In this document: in pieces, positions 1-8,909 of the stretch
How the letters are laid out: every line of letters begins with the position of its first letter
How positions within the stretch are numbered: the stretch's first letter is position 1
Source: Opisthorchis felineus
Taxonomy: Eukaryota > Platyhelminthes > Trematoda > Opisthorchiida > Opisthorchiidae
DNA length: 64,000 bases
Reading direction: 5' to 3'
Assembly (NCBI GenBank): GCA_004794785.1
Contig: SJOL01009709.1
Coordinates: 1,113,079 to 1,177,078 of the forward strand
The notes under the pieces: generated by a model
What the model saw: the letters and a program-made list of their open reading frames with translations, nothing else
Database searches by the model: none
What the model was told of the DNA's origin: nothing
Position numbers and translations under genes: made by a program

Positions 1-246
1 TTTCTCGTAGATCGTAGTTTTTAATTTCCCACCACTCTTATGTGCTATACAGTCCAGGAAGGGTAATGTGCCCGAGGTGGACTCTCTCTCCATGCAAAAC
101 TTGATGTGTGGATTTAAACTATTGAGATAGTCTTGGAAGCTGTTCACGTTATCTCGTTTGATTACGACTAACGTATCGTCAACATAACACCAAAAAACTT
201 TCGGTGGACAATGAATCTCCACCAACCTCGTAACCTAGTCACTTGG
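1..246 (-). mobile_element. Penelope-like element, 5'-truncated reverse transcriptase fragment
   Basis: Read on the minus strand, the first 246 bases encode the central part of a Penelope-like reverse transcriptase. The catalytic box reads CYVDDTLVVIKRD, with YVDD encoded at 186-175. It is followed by NSFQDYLNSLNP, the STSGTLPFLDC motif and KLKTTIYEK, where the window edge cuts the element off. The reading frame is open throughout this part. PLE reverse transcriptases are related to telomerase and normally carry a C-terminal GIY-YIG endonuclease, which would lie beyond base 1. The fragment begins abruptly near 246 with no N-terminal half, so it is 5'-truncated. It abuts a hammerhead-like motif on the opposite strand. 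A related, more decayed copy lies at 40.4-42.2 kb. The family call is firm; activity of this fragment is not possible as it stands. Confidence 0.85.
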
Positions 247-345
247 CCTGACGAAGCTATTATGTCAAAAGCGAAACGTTGCCCAGCAATAATTCTACCG
301 ATTGTTACCAAACTTTTCGGAAAACGATGATTACCCAATCGGTTC
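237..345 (+). ncRNA. PLE-associated hammerhead ribozyme-like motif with flank
   Basis: The plus strand carries CTGACGA at 248-254 and GAAA at 273-276, the two conserved boxes of a hammerhead core. Between them GCT and AGC can form a short helix II. CTTGGC (242-247) pairs with GCCCAG (281-286), with one mismatch, as helix I. Helix III would be only an A-U and a C-G pair with no room for a loop, as in minimal PLE hammerheads thought to act as dimers. PLEs are known to carry such ribozymes in their terminal repeats. The downstream 60 bases resemble those after the GAAA remnant at 42,126, which links both to the same family. The motif is inverted relative to the adjoining reverse transcriptase. 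Confidence 0.55.
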
Positions 346-713
346 CAAGCGTTTTTCACCTGAACTCACGTCTCATTTAAGGCGCACACAATATACGCAC
401 ACGCGCACTGAGCTTAGACACACGCACTGAGCTGACACACATATACACGCAGGTCGCATACGACCCACAGGTGATCGCAGGAACACACCAGTCAGAGAAC
501 ATGATGTCGGACCCGGCACCAAGGATATCCACTACTGATGGGCTCTAATAAGAGCAATAGTAGGCTAGGACTGTAGGATGACTGTTCAAAAAAGACTGAT
601 GCGGGCATGAACACGGTATCTGTTCCGCTTTCAGTCGCCCGTAAAACGCCATGAGAACTGTTAACCATGTCAACTTCGAACTTTCCATACCATACACAAA
701 TTGTTACATACTT
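346..713. other. no gene seen; CA-rich stretch
   Basis: No gene is supported here. Bases 385-450 are rich in CA/GC dinucleotides and contain two copies of CACGCACTGAGCT a short distance apart. A minus-strand open frame across 492-806 shows no recognisable motif and runs into repeat sequence, so I do not call it. Confidence 0.4.
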
Positions 714-829
714 TAGCGAAATACACTCATTTGTAAACAAATTTGGTTTTCCGAGAGACTCACCTGGAACCCAGCTGAATCTCTCGTTTGTAATGCTTCC
801 AGGCAACTGAATGTGCTACACTAGGCCGC
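714..829 (-). repeat. inner-arm fragment of the hammerhead element family, no ribozyme
   Basis: This stretch matches the inner part of the arms at 1757-1835 and 32,935-33,052. Shared landmarks are GCGAAATACACTCATTTG, the CAAATTTGGTTTT tract, ACCTGGAACCCAGCTGAATC and the GGCAACTGAATGTGC tract. The outer part that would hold the hammerhead is absent. It lies just outside the left terminus of the palindromic element that begins near 858, so it is either a separate fragment or the product of a rearrangement. Confidence 0.75.
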
Positions 830-896
830 CTCATGTTTCAGTTGCTACGATATTCGAGATATCGTGATACATGTATATTCGTAATGCACTACTCAT

Positions 897-907
897 AAGG
901 TTGCTGA
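897..907 (+). repeat. target-site duplication, left copy (second copy 1632-1642)
   Basis: The 11-mer AAGGTTGCTGA occurs exactly at 897-907 and again at 1632-1642, immediately flanking the RTE fragment. The joined flanks rebuild the continuous left arm of the hammerhead element, as seen uninterrupted at 32,789-32,830. This marks the RTE insertion as younger than the element it sits in. Confidence 0.8.
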
Positions 908-1631
908 GTTGAGGTTACTGAGTCGAGTTTACAATGCTGCGGTGAGCCGCATACTACTATACGAATCAGAAACCTGGCCGGTGCGCGCCGAGGACGTCAG
1001 AAGACTTTCAGTGTTCGACCATCGATGTCTTCGGAGCATTGCCCGAGTCTGGTGGGAACACCGGATCAGTAATGCTGAAGTACGTCGAATGGTGTTCGGA
1101 AGAAATAACTCACCCACAGTAGATGAACTGATCACACTGCATAGGTTGCGCTGGCTTGGCCACGTGCTGCGTATGCCAGTCGACCGACTTCCTCGAAGGG
1201 TTCTTTTCGCACAACCACGTGACGGGTGGAAACAATCCACTGGAGGTCGAACAATGAATTGGCAGCGAAATATAAAAGCCATTACCAGCAAACTCAGCTG
1301 CGCTGGTCATTGCCGTCTTCCTGGATGGGGACCCAAAGACGGGCCACATCAATGGTTAGAGACATTGTCAGACATGGTCCAGCCGCGCCCTCGATGGCGC
1401 TCGTGCATCCAAGCTATTGCCTTCAATGCATAGCCCCTTCACAATCCCCCCACTTCACAGTCCACTGACAGTGCTGTATGTGCGCACCAATTTATCAGCT
1501 CCTGCCTCCAATGCGCAGCTACCTACCCCACCTCCCGAATAATCGGTGAGCGAAACTGTGGCCGCTACAACCACTGTACGACAAGTACGTGGTTCTTACA
1601 GCTGACAATGATGATGATGATGACGATGATG
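908..1631 (+). mobile_element. 5'-truncated RTE-type non-LTR retrotransposon, 3' end
   Basis: An open frame at 909-1433 (174 codons) encodes the C-terminal region of an RTE-clade reverse transcriptase polyprotein, downstream of the catalytic core. Recognisable pieces are LLYESETWPVRAED, the VFDHRCLRSIARVWW motif, LHRLRWLGHVLRMP and CRLPGWGPKDGPHQW. These are typical of flatworm RTE elements. After the stop comes a 3' untranslated stretch that ends in a run of ATG repeats at about 1606-1631, the short tandem tail expected of RTE copies. The reading frame remains intact, which suggests a fairly recent insertion. It sits inside a hammerhead element between exact 11-bp duplications. Lacking endonuclease and polymerase, it cannot move by itself. 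Confidence 0.88.
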
Positions 1632-1655
1632 AAGGTTGCTGAAAAATATTCGACA

Positions 1656-1698
1656 GCCCACCACCGGTTTCGCCCTTATTGGGGCTCATCAGGTAGGC
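1656..1698 (-). ncRNA. hammerhead ribozyme, left arm, cleavage-site base mutated
   Basis: On the minus strand CTGATGA (1692-1686), a GCCC/GGGC helix II and GAAA form the hammerhead core. GCCTAC before the core pairs with GTGGGC after it to give helix I, with one T-G wobble. Helix III is minimal. The base just before the 3' strand of helix I, position 17, is G (complement of 1662) where the right arm has C. G at this position does not permit cleavage in known hammerheads, so this copy is probably inactive. Confidence 0.75.
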
Positions 1699-2009
1699 GC
1701 AGTCCCTGAGTTTCCGTCAAACTTATGTTCTACTTGAAACAAGATTGCACGAACTTAGCGAAATACACTCATCTGCAAACAAATTTGGTTTTGCGAGAGA
1801 CACCTGGAACCCAGCTGAATCTCTCGTTGTTTCCAGGAGGCCTGGTGCAGCACATTCAGTTGCCTGGGAACATCACAAAGGAGAGATTCAGCTTGCATAC
1901 AGGTGAGTCTCTGGCAGAACCAAATTTGTTTGCAGATGAGTGTATTTCGCCAATTTCGTGCAATTTGGTTTCAAGTAGAACATAAGTTTGACGGAAACTC
2001 ACGGACTGC

Positions 2010-2052
2010 GCCCACCTGATGAGCCCCAAGGAGGGCGAAACCAGTCGTGGGC
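2010..2052 (+). ncRNA. hammerhead ribozyme, right arm, complete core
   Basis: All conserved parts of a type I hammerhead with a short helix III are present. Helix I is GCCCAC (2010-2015) with GTGGGC (2047-2052). The first core box is CTGATGA (2016-2022). Helix II is GCCC (2023-2026) with GGGC (2033-2036) closed by a six-base loop. The second core box is GAAA (2037-2040). Helix III has two pairs, A-U and C-G, across CCAG. The predicted cleavage triplet is GTC, with scission after C2046. This resembles the schistosome Sm-alpha and PLE hammerheads. Self-cleavage is predicted from the motif only; the tiny helix III may require dimer formation. Confidence 0.82.
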
Positions 2053-2109
2053 TGTCGAAGAATTTTCAGCAACCTTCTGAGTAATGCTTAAGGAATGGTA
2101 CATACGTTG

Positions 2110-2115
2110 TTTATT
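2110..2115 (-). terminator. candidate polyadenylation signal AATAAA
   Basis: AATAAA on the minus strand lies about 217 bases past the TAA stop of the candidate last exon that ends at 2332. It also sits directly beside the outer end of the hammerhead element. Distance and strand fit a 3' untranslated region for the CUB gene read from the right. The hexamer alone is weak evidence. Confidence 0.4.
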
Positions 2116-2331
2116 GAGATCCCAGCCCAGCTGGACCAGGAACTCCTCACAGCCGGTCAAGTGTCTCCACTTTTTCCTTATTTCTTTCTCATTTGTGTGT
2201 GTTAATCAGAAAACAGCACTGACATCTGGTCAGCTTAACCGGTTTTGTTGGGACGGATTGTGATAGATAGTATATATGGTTGTTTGAATTTATATCCCTT
2301 GTATGTTTCGTACTCTGTTTGTGTTCTGGTT

Positions 2332-2521
2332 TTATGGAGGCCTTTGGAATACGTAGCTCTGGCTGTATTGATAGCAAGCGTTGAAAAACTCGGTTGTGGA
2401 TGGTACATAACTAGATGATAACCAATTCGCAAACGAAGCGGGTCCCCCAATTTGCATATGAACTTTAGGTATGTTCAGTAAGAGATCGTCTAGTTTTTGG
2501 ACCCACAGACAACAAGAAGAC
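2332..2521 (-). CDS. candidate last exon of multi-CUB gene (second half of a CUB-like domain)
   Basis: After a possible acceptor AAAAG at 2526-2522 the frame starts at a third codon base, the phase left open by the exon at 2873-2668. It reads 62 residues to a TAA at 2334-2332. Visible pieces are SSCCLWVQKLDD, SFANWLSSSYVPSTTEFF and YQYSQSYVF, which fit the last strands of a CUB domain but match it only loosely. No donor is seen before the stop, so this is taken as a terminal exon. An AATAAA follows about 217 bases on. The polypyrimidine tract of the acceptor is poor, so the 5' border is uncertain. Confidence 0.42.
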
Positions 2522-2667
2522 CTTTTGGCTGAATAAAATACAGTTTGGTTCCAGTAGGGAGGGGCTAAAATTTTCATAGTACGCGGAATCAGCAACGGGA
2601 AGAAGTATTATTCATATATATTTAAAATGGGTAACTGAGTTTTCCTCATCCTCAGGACAGGAGTCAC

Positions 2668-2873
2668 TTTGGCCCAGTAGGAACCATATGGTTCCCTTTG
2701 CTTGGAATCTCATCAAGCGTTTGAAACAGACGGATGTGATCACGATCTGTTCCGACAGTGGAACACTTAAGGATCACTTGTTTCATCGGTTCTGTGATAT
2801 GTGTCTGGAAATATGTCATTTCCATGACTAAACCAATCATCCAGCTGTGCTGCAGATCGATATCACACCAAAT
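2668..2873 (-). CDS. exon: CUB-like domain, later part of first half
   Basis: A good acceptor, a T-rich tract ending CCAAG, precedes 2873 and a GTGACT donor follows 2668. The exon starts at a codon boundary and ends after a second codon base. It reads IWCDIDLQHSWMIGLVMEM, a cysteine followed by alternating strand residues as in the first half of a CUB domain, then FQTHITEP, ILKCSTVGT and HIRLFQTLDEIP. Phase fits the next exon at 2521. An upstream exon with the beginning of this domain, ending at a codon boundary, is expected but was not found. Family membership is inferred from strand pattern and exon phase rather than clear identity. Confidence 0.5.
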
Positions 2874-4930
2874 CTTGGAAAAAATATGGGATAAAAGAGC
2901 AATACCTGTGCACATCTGATTCCTGCTCTTTGGTGCGTGTACGCAGGTGGGCCTCATTCTCAAACCTAAGGGCAAAATTTCTGAAGCAATGTCGAAAACA
3001 TATTAGTGTTCAGCCATAGGCATGGCGACTTGCTCCTAATTTGAACCGACATAAATAGTATTTCCCACCTCTTCGGCCCGCAAGAGGAGTCCACACATGG
3101 TTTTTCGTGAGTGAAGAGAACGTTTGGAGGATAGGAGCTCTAACTAAAATGTTGAGGAATTGAATGCCTTACCAAGTTAGAGGCAAAGAAAACCACTGTA
3201 CACTAATGGCCTCAATAAGCAAGCAGAGGACCTCTCGTGTGACCGAGCATCTCGAGTTCCAAAGCTTCTGTTGGAAGCGATTAAACCGTTCATTGAAACT
3301 AATCGAACACCTAAAGGAAGATTACCACTTACAAAGCGCACATTCAAGGTTGATGGTTTACTTTATTAACGCATTTGTTCCCCCGGTAAGCGGACTAGGG
3401 AAGGAGTGTATTGGTAAATTTCACCAAGAACACAGCTAGCCATTTGGTGTGGCATGCTAAGACAGCTGAACGAACCGCAAGTCTTTTGTATCCCCAATTT
3501 TATCGTTTACCCAACGGAACTTGAACTTTTGGAGTAGAATCGGTCGTTTTTCCGGAACATAATGTCTCCTTCAGAAAAACTGGAATGTATTTGTGAATTT
3601 TGTAAGCAAATGGAACTAAGTGTATTCATCTGTTACGCCAAGAGCGGCCAACATTTTGGCGAGAATAATTAATATAAATGGGCGGAATCGACCACAGAGC
3701 TAAGGACGTACCCGGTTTGCGTTGCACGCCAAATGGAGCCGTAACACCATAATCTGTTGGAATAAAAAATATGGAATTATATTTCATAATTCTGCTTGGT
3801 CGAATTTCATGGGCAAATGAGCCACAATACTGAAGGTCCCACTATTTTCCCTCGAGAAAAGACAAAGATTTTACGTCCATCCATAAACTGAAATCGTTGT
3901 CCCCTAAGTCTACACCACGCTACTCATTTAAAAAAAACTTAAGAATGATTTGTCAGGTCCTTCTTTGGGTGGCACTAATTTTGCCCAAATGCCTTTCTAT
4001 GATAACCACATTAATTCGTCCTCGAGCGTACCCCCACTATGAGATGAAACCGGTTATCGGTCGATGAATTTATTCGTCCACGGCATCAGTAAGACGAATG
4101 TGGTGGGTGAAACTAATGGACAGTCTGTGTCAGCCTGCGGTTCAGTTCTACTTAAGGTTTCCTCGAAAACCTCAGTGCAGATTAACCTGGAAAAATTTTG
4201 TCAGCGAAGACAGTCAGTGGTAATCTGTGAGTTTTCAATACCGTTCCTTTGATAAATCCAGTTCCGGCAAAGTTGATCCTCATGTTTGTGATGAAATTCG
4301 TTATGTAAAAATAACTAATGCGTCGGACGTCGTCGATAGTTGTGACTAGCTCATAACTACCTACGATCCTTAAAGCTCAGCTGGGAGGGGCCAAGGTATG
4401 AGGCTAGAAACATTTCATATGCCTCTAACAGCTGTCAACACAGTGTCTCCAGAATTAACAAGTGATGCAACGTTATGTTGATAATACAGAATGCATTACC
4501 CTTCTCTGACTGACAGAATGGGAAACACAATTCCGAACATTTAAACTAGTCGCCCGAATTTTCTCTGCTTGGTAGTTCGGGGGTATTCTACAGAATGTCA
4601 TAATACATATATTCGGTCGAAATCGCAGAATGGAAGATATAGAACTCACGACATCTTCGAATCTGGTCCTAACTAGTTCAGATTGTGCATTTAGATCATA
4701 AAGCATCGGAAAAATATCCATCTGTTGCACATGTTTCAGCTAATTTTTTGGAACTACTTGAGGCGCTACTGTACCATCATACTTGTGCTAGTCAGAATTA
4801 AAAATATTGCCTCCCATGAATAAGTGACAGAAGGAAGTAAACAAATTTTGTTGCACTTGGCGAACACGGCGGTAAGGGATAATTAAAGCAGTGGAATTTG
4901 CAACTGGTTTATATCATGTAAACTGCAAAC
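2874..4930. other. gene-free stretch, probably intron
   Basis: No convincing exon or repeat is seen. A minus-strand open frame at 4730-4473 has a plausible acceptor (GCAACAG) and a GTGAGT donor after codons for FEDV, but its phase fits no neighbour and no domain is recognisable, so it is not called. Confidence 0.4.
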
Positions 4931-5103
4931 CGTCAGGAGATAGTTTTGCGGTATAAAGTATGCTGATGACATAGGTGCCACGAGGCTTCTTTTGAATGTG
5001 TGTTCCGCGGTGTATATCAGAAATGTTGCTGCTGACCCAAGGGCTGTCGGTTTGATCTGGTAGGCGTGTTTCGGTGGTGCAGTAGACCAAACAGAACAAT
5101 TTG
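4931..5103 (-). CDS. weak candidate exon, CUB-like second half
   Basis: The minus strand between a possible acceptor (ACTAG) and a weak GTTTGC donor encodes LFCLVYCTTETRLP, the stretch SPWVSSNISDI and GTYVISILYTAKLSP. The last pattern resembles the final strands of a CUB domain. Phases (third base in, first base out) match the second-half exons elsewhere in this window. Both splice sites are below average, so this stays tentative. Confidence 0.3.
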
Positions 5104-8100
5104 CTAGTACTGTCTAGCATTGATGTGATTGATGTACAAGTGAGCTTTACCTTCACACTTATACTTTATGGTTCAAAGCCGTTTCCCGGATAAAAATAAT
5201 TGTAAGCTTGTTCCTACTCAACAAAATACCCCGCTGGAATACGGGCTAAACGGAAAAGACCTGATGTTTTACATTACTAACAGAAGAAATAAGATATAAC
5301 ATCCAGTGGTTTTTAGATCAGGAAGGGGATAACGTACTTTTGCAGAATTAATAATACTGGACTTGTCAGTTCATTTCTTCACAAGTGTGTTGTTAACCCA
5401 GAAAATGCTAACGGCAAACTTTATTTGAAATTCTAATACAGCCAGGAGAATATGGACAAATATATGCGTCCTAAAATACAGGAAGAAAAAAAGCCAAACT
5501 CACTCTAGCACCGATTCTAATTAACGATTCTAATTAAAGCGATTTGAAAGCTGAAAAGACATCTTGGTTTGTTAGGATTATTTTCGAGTACAACACAGAG
5601 AGTTTGCATAGGTTTTACCTCAGTATGGTTTGTTCTTTCAATTTGATTGGGTATTGGTCCATAGTCGTTGGTGGTGGCTGCAGACTATTTGAAGGGTTAG
5701 TTGTTGCTGTTTGTTAGAATGGGTTCCCGTGTTTGTCGGTTTTCGCAGGTGATGAATGAATACATAACATTTTAGGAAAATGCAGACGGTGTTTCCATTG
5801 TAACTGTGAGAGAAAACGTTCGAAAGTACATTTAAGAATATTGAGTTTCCAACTGTATACAAATCAGTAATTCGCTTTCGAGATAGGCTGATCGCAATCG
5901 CTTCGTTCGCGTTTCGCAGCCGGCATCACGCCAGAGTACGTTATTTCTTTCTACAGGACAGCTTAGTGGAAGACTGCTGTGCAGGTAAGTAGAGGTAACA
6001 GCTAACACAATTTTAGCCTTAGGGAAAGTGGCTGGTGGGCTCGAGCGCCCTCGCGAACTGATCTAAATTCTCTGGCAATCACATATTCCGCCTGGTACAA
6101 TGTCTTAGTGAAAAACGGCACACGCATGGTTTGTTAGATACACAACGGTGTGCACAGAAAGGCGAGCTGCACATTTGTGGCTGGTTCTTGTTCAACGATT
6201 TACCTGTTATATTAAATACATTTGATCATGGGGCTGAAATTTGCGTATTCACCAGAAAATTTGCTCACTCCATATAGCTATTCCATATGAACAAGACATC
6301 ATCCATAGAATACCATTTGAAGTTGGCTCGCTAATCCCTATTACATTGGCGATCTTACCTCCCTAAGAAGGGACTACCTATGATGAGTCTCGTGAGTTGG
6401 TTCCCCCATGTAAAATCAACTATAGTTGAGCATATCAGATCATATACCGTATTTCCCTTGTTGCAGAATCTGGCATCGGTCGCGATTCATATGCCAGCGG
6501 TCTTTTGGTCTTTCGAGATGTGGAAAGCGAATACAGACACAAATTGCATTACGTCTCCAGAGTTCAATCTGGAAAAAACAGCACAAAAGCTTAAAGGCTT
6601 ATTCTCATTATAATCTTTTTGTTGTCGTTTTGATTTCCCTTAGAAGCACATACGATTCCAGACAGCTTTATTCTTTCAAATCAGGGGTATCATAATGTTG
6701 GACATCAAACTCGGACGACGTTTCTCCTTCTAAGGCAGATTGCAGTTTTATTTGCTGCTCTGTTATCCTTTAGTTGGAAAATGTAGGCTATTGACCGCTT
6801 GTAGTTCAAAGGATAAAAAGTCCGTTTAAATGTAGAAAAATTTCTCTTAGAAACGAACATCGGATGATAAAGCTACCAAGTGATTTTTCTTATTGACAGA
6901 ATAAATTTTTGACAGGTTTCGCACTTTTTATCAAACATCTGCCTCTTTAGAAACATTGGACCCTATAGAAGACTTCTCTAGTTGGATACACGGCTTTTGA
7001 ATTACTTAAGGTTATTCGGCAGTGAGAGTCTGACATAATATTGCCTTCGAACACATTGCTTAGAATACACATACTTGTCAATAACTGTCAGTTATGCGCC
7101 CATAGTTCATCTCGCCCAGTGTCTAGAAGCACACACACACAACGCTTCGAACGACTTTGCTGCAAAGGACGCTGGTCAGCACGTTACCGATATTACTGTT
7201 ACTGACGTTACTGGCGTTACTGACATCTGTCGAGTTAGCTATTTTCGGTTTTCGATCGAGTAGTTTGGCGAACGCTGCACTAAAAATTACTGTCAGCTGA
7301 CAACTCTGGACACGCAAGTTCTGGACGTAAGTTATTATTAAGGGCCGTTTTTAAATTTTTCATCATGTTTTCGACGCAATACGAAATAGGACATTACTCA
7401 ACAGGTGGAATTTCAACTGGACACCGTCTTGCAGACCAATATAGACCTACTGCTGTAAGACTATCCTTTTTGTTGATAGTTTGCAGAGACTTTGAATTTC
7501 ATTGGAAATTCTACCCCGCAAGTAATGTAAGTAGCTCGGCTAACTCACGCTTACGGAGGATGCAGTGTCGGTGAGACTTGGAGTACTCCATTCAAGTACG
7601 TGGTTATTTGTTGAGTTCCTCCTCTCTGACGATTTGGAAAGTTAACTTGCGGGATTTTCGTATTTCCTGAGCAAATCGCATTAAGTTTTAGCGTTCCTGT
7701 CAACTTCCGATGACACGTGATAAAGTAACGACATTACTGAAAGCACCACTTGGGGTGCGAGGCAAGTAAGCTCCAACAAAGCTTGAATGATGTACCGAAC
7801 TTCGTAATCATATGCACCCTTGAGCAATGTAAATTATCTGTCCGACATTTTGAACAAGACATCCTTTTGCCCCGGTTGTTTCAAAGGATTACGGACCTAC
7901 TAGAATTTCTCAGCCTGGTAGCAGCACGGACATTTTAAATCTGATGGATATTTTTGGATTACTTATGGATAGCTGTGATTTGCGTGTGATTTACACGTGG
8001 CATTTTTACGAAAGTGCTCGCCTCGTTGCGTTCCAAAAAATGGCTGCACCATGATTGACTGTCACATAGGTCAAGGGGTCTCGGTCTCAAGAGTTCGAGA

Positions 8101-8538
8101 ATGTTCACCCAGACGGGTTTAAGTTTGATGAACTTGACCTCAGACATCCTTGAGGGTGTGGGCTTGTCACAACTTTTACACAAGACTACGTTATTTTGGT
8201 TGGGGAATTTTTTTGGTACACGGGTAGTTTATCCAAGAAGGGAAGCTCTGGGACCCGTATCATGCTTCATAACCAAAACGCTTATTTGGCTTTTACGGTA
8301 TCATGCATAATTTATTTATTTCCAGGCTTGTATAGTAGTTTGGTTTAACACTAACTGATCTACAGGCCCTTGTGGTACTCCAAAGATTCAGTCTGTTCAC
8401 ATGAAAGCCCATTCTTACAATCAACACGCAAACCGCATTTAAAACTCAGGCATTCAAAGGCGAATTTGATTTATCCAACAATATAATAAATAATACTCAC
8501 AGAATATATCAGAAATAGACCACAACTTCACCACTTAC
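5104..8538. other. gene-free stretch with a short degenerate tandem repeat
   Basis: No exon is supported. Bases 7182-7224 hold a degenerate 9-base tandem (GTTACTGAC, GTTACTGGC, GTTACTGAC and weaker units to the left). The rest is unremarkable AT-rich sequence, consistent with intron. Confidence 0.4.
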
Positions 8539-8909
8539 CGGTCACAAACTGATATTCAATATCATAATCTAAATCTGGGGAGAAATTGGACATTGTCTCA
8601 AGGGCTCTGATTGGCTTGTTGATCGCCATCATTCGGTTTACCCTTAAGACTATATCCATTCTGGGTATATGACCGGACATGAAGCCTTTTCCAACCGGTG
8701 AGGACATGGCTGATTCATCGGCACAAAAAAATACTGGATCTGATGGTATTAACAGCGATTGGATTTGGTAATGGCGGTCTTTCTGTGCAAGGTGGGCTGA
8801 TCCTATCAAGGCTGCCGTGTCCGACGCTGATCGAAGATGCACAGGATTCGCATTGGCTCTGCCTTCCTGAAGGTAATTTACCAGTTCCACAGTTAAGGGT
8901 GTTGGACAT
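8539..8909 (-). CDS. exon of multi-CUB gene, linker and CUB-like second half
   Basis: The acceptor TTATTGTAG precedes 8909 and a strong donor GTAAGT follows 8539. The exon enters at a third codon base, matching the exit phase of the exon at 13,034-12,716, and leaves after a first base. It encodes about 123 residues. Readable parts are CPTPLTVELVNYLQEG, HYQIQSLLIPSDPVFFCADE (a cysteine position like the FCG of CUB domains), DIVLRVNRMMAI and DLDYDIEYQFVTG, the last resembling the final strand of a CUB fold. At 371 nt it is among the longest exons here. No transmembrane segment is seen, so the product is probably extracellular. Confidence 0.62.

Larger units (their letters stand above)
858..2092. 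mobile_element. palindromic hammerhead-ribozyme element, interrupted by an RTE copy
   Basis: The element has two inverted arms of roughly 200 bases that meet near 1836-1860. The left arm starts at TATTCGTAATGCACTACTC (from about 859), is interrupted at 908-1631 by an RTE fragment, and resumes at 1643. The right arm ends with CAGCAACCTT and TGAGTAATGC near 2090, the inverse of the left terminus. Each arm holds, from outside in, a CAGCAACCTT terminal motif, a hammerhead motif, a TTCTACTTGAAAC tract, a TTTGCAAATGAGTG tract and the CCCAGCTGAATCTCTC tract. The same order occurs at 32.79-33.15 kb. There is no open reading frame of its own, so it is non-autonomous. The layout recalls the inverted pseudo-LTR arrangements of PLEs, but descent from a PLE is an inference. 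Confidence 0.75.

Noticed and set aside
492..806. Minus-strand open frame of 104 codons
   Set aside because: Its start overlaps the hammerhead-element repeat and the rest shows no motif.
929..1352. Minus-strand open frames across the RTE fragment
   Set aside because: They are antisense shadows of the RTE coding sequence on the plus strand.
4473..4730. Minus-strand frame with a GTGAGT donor
   Set aside because: Wrong phase for its neighbours and no domain signal.
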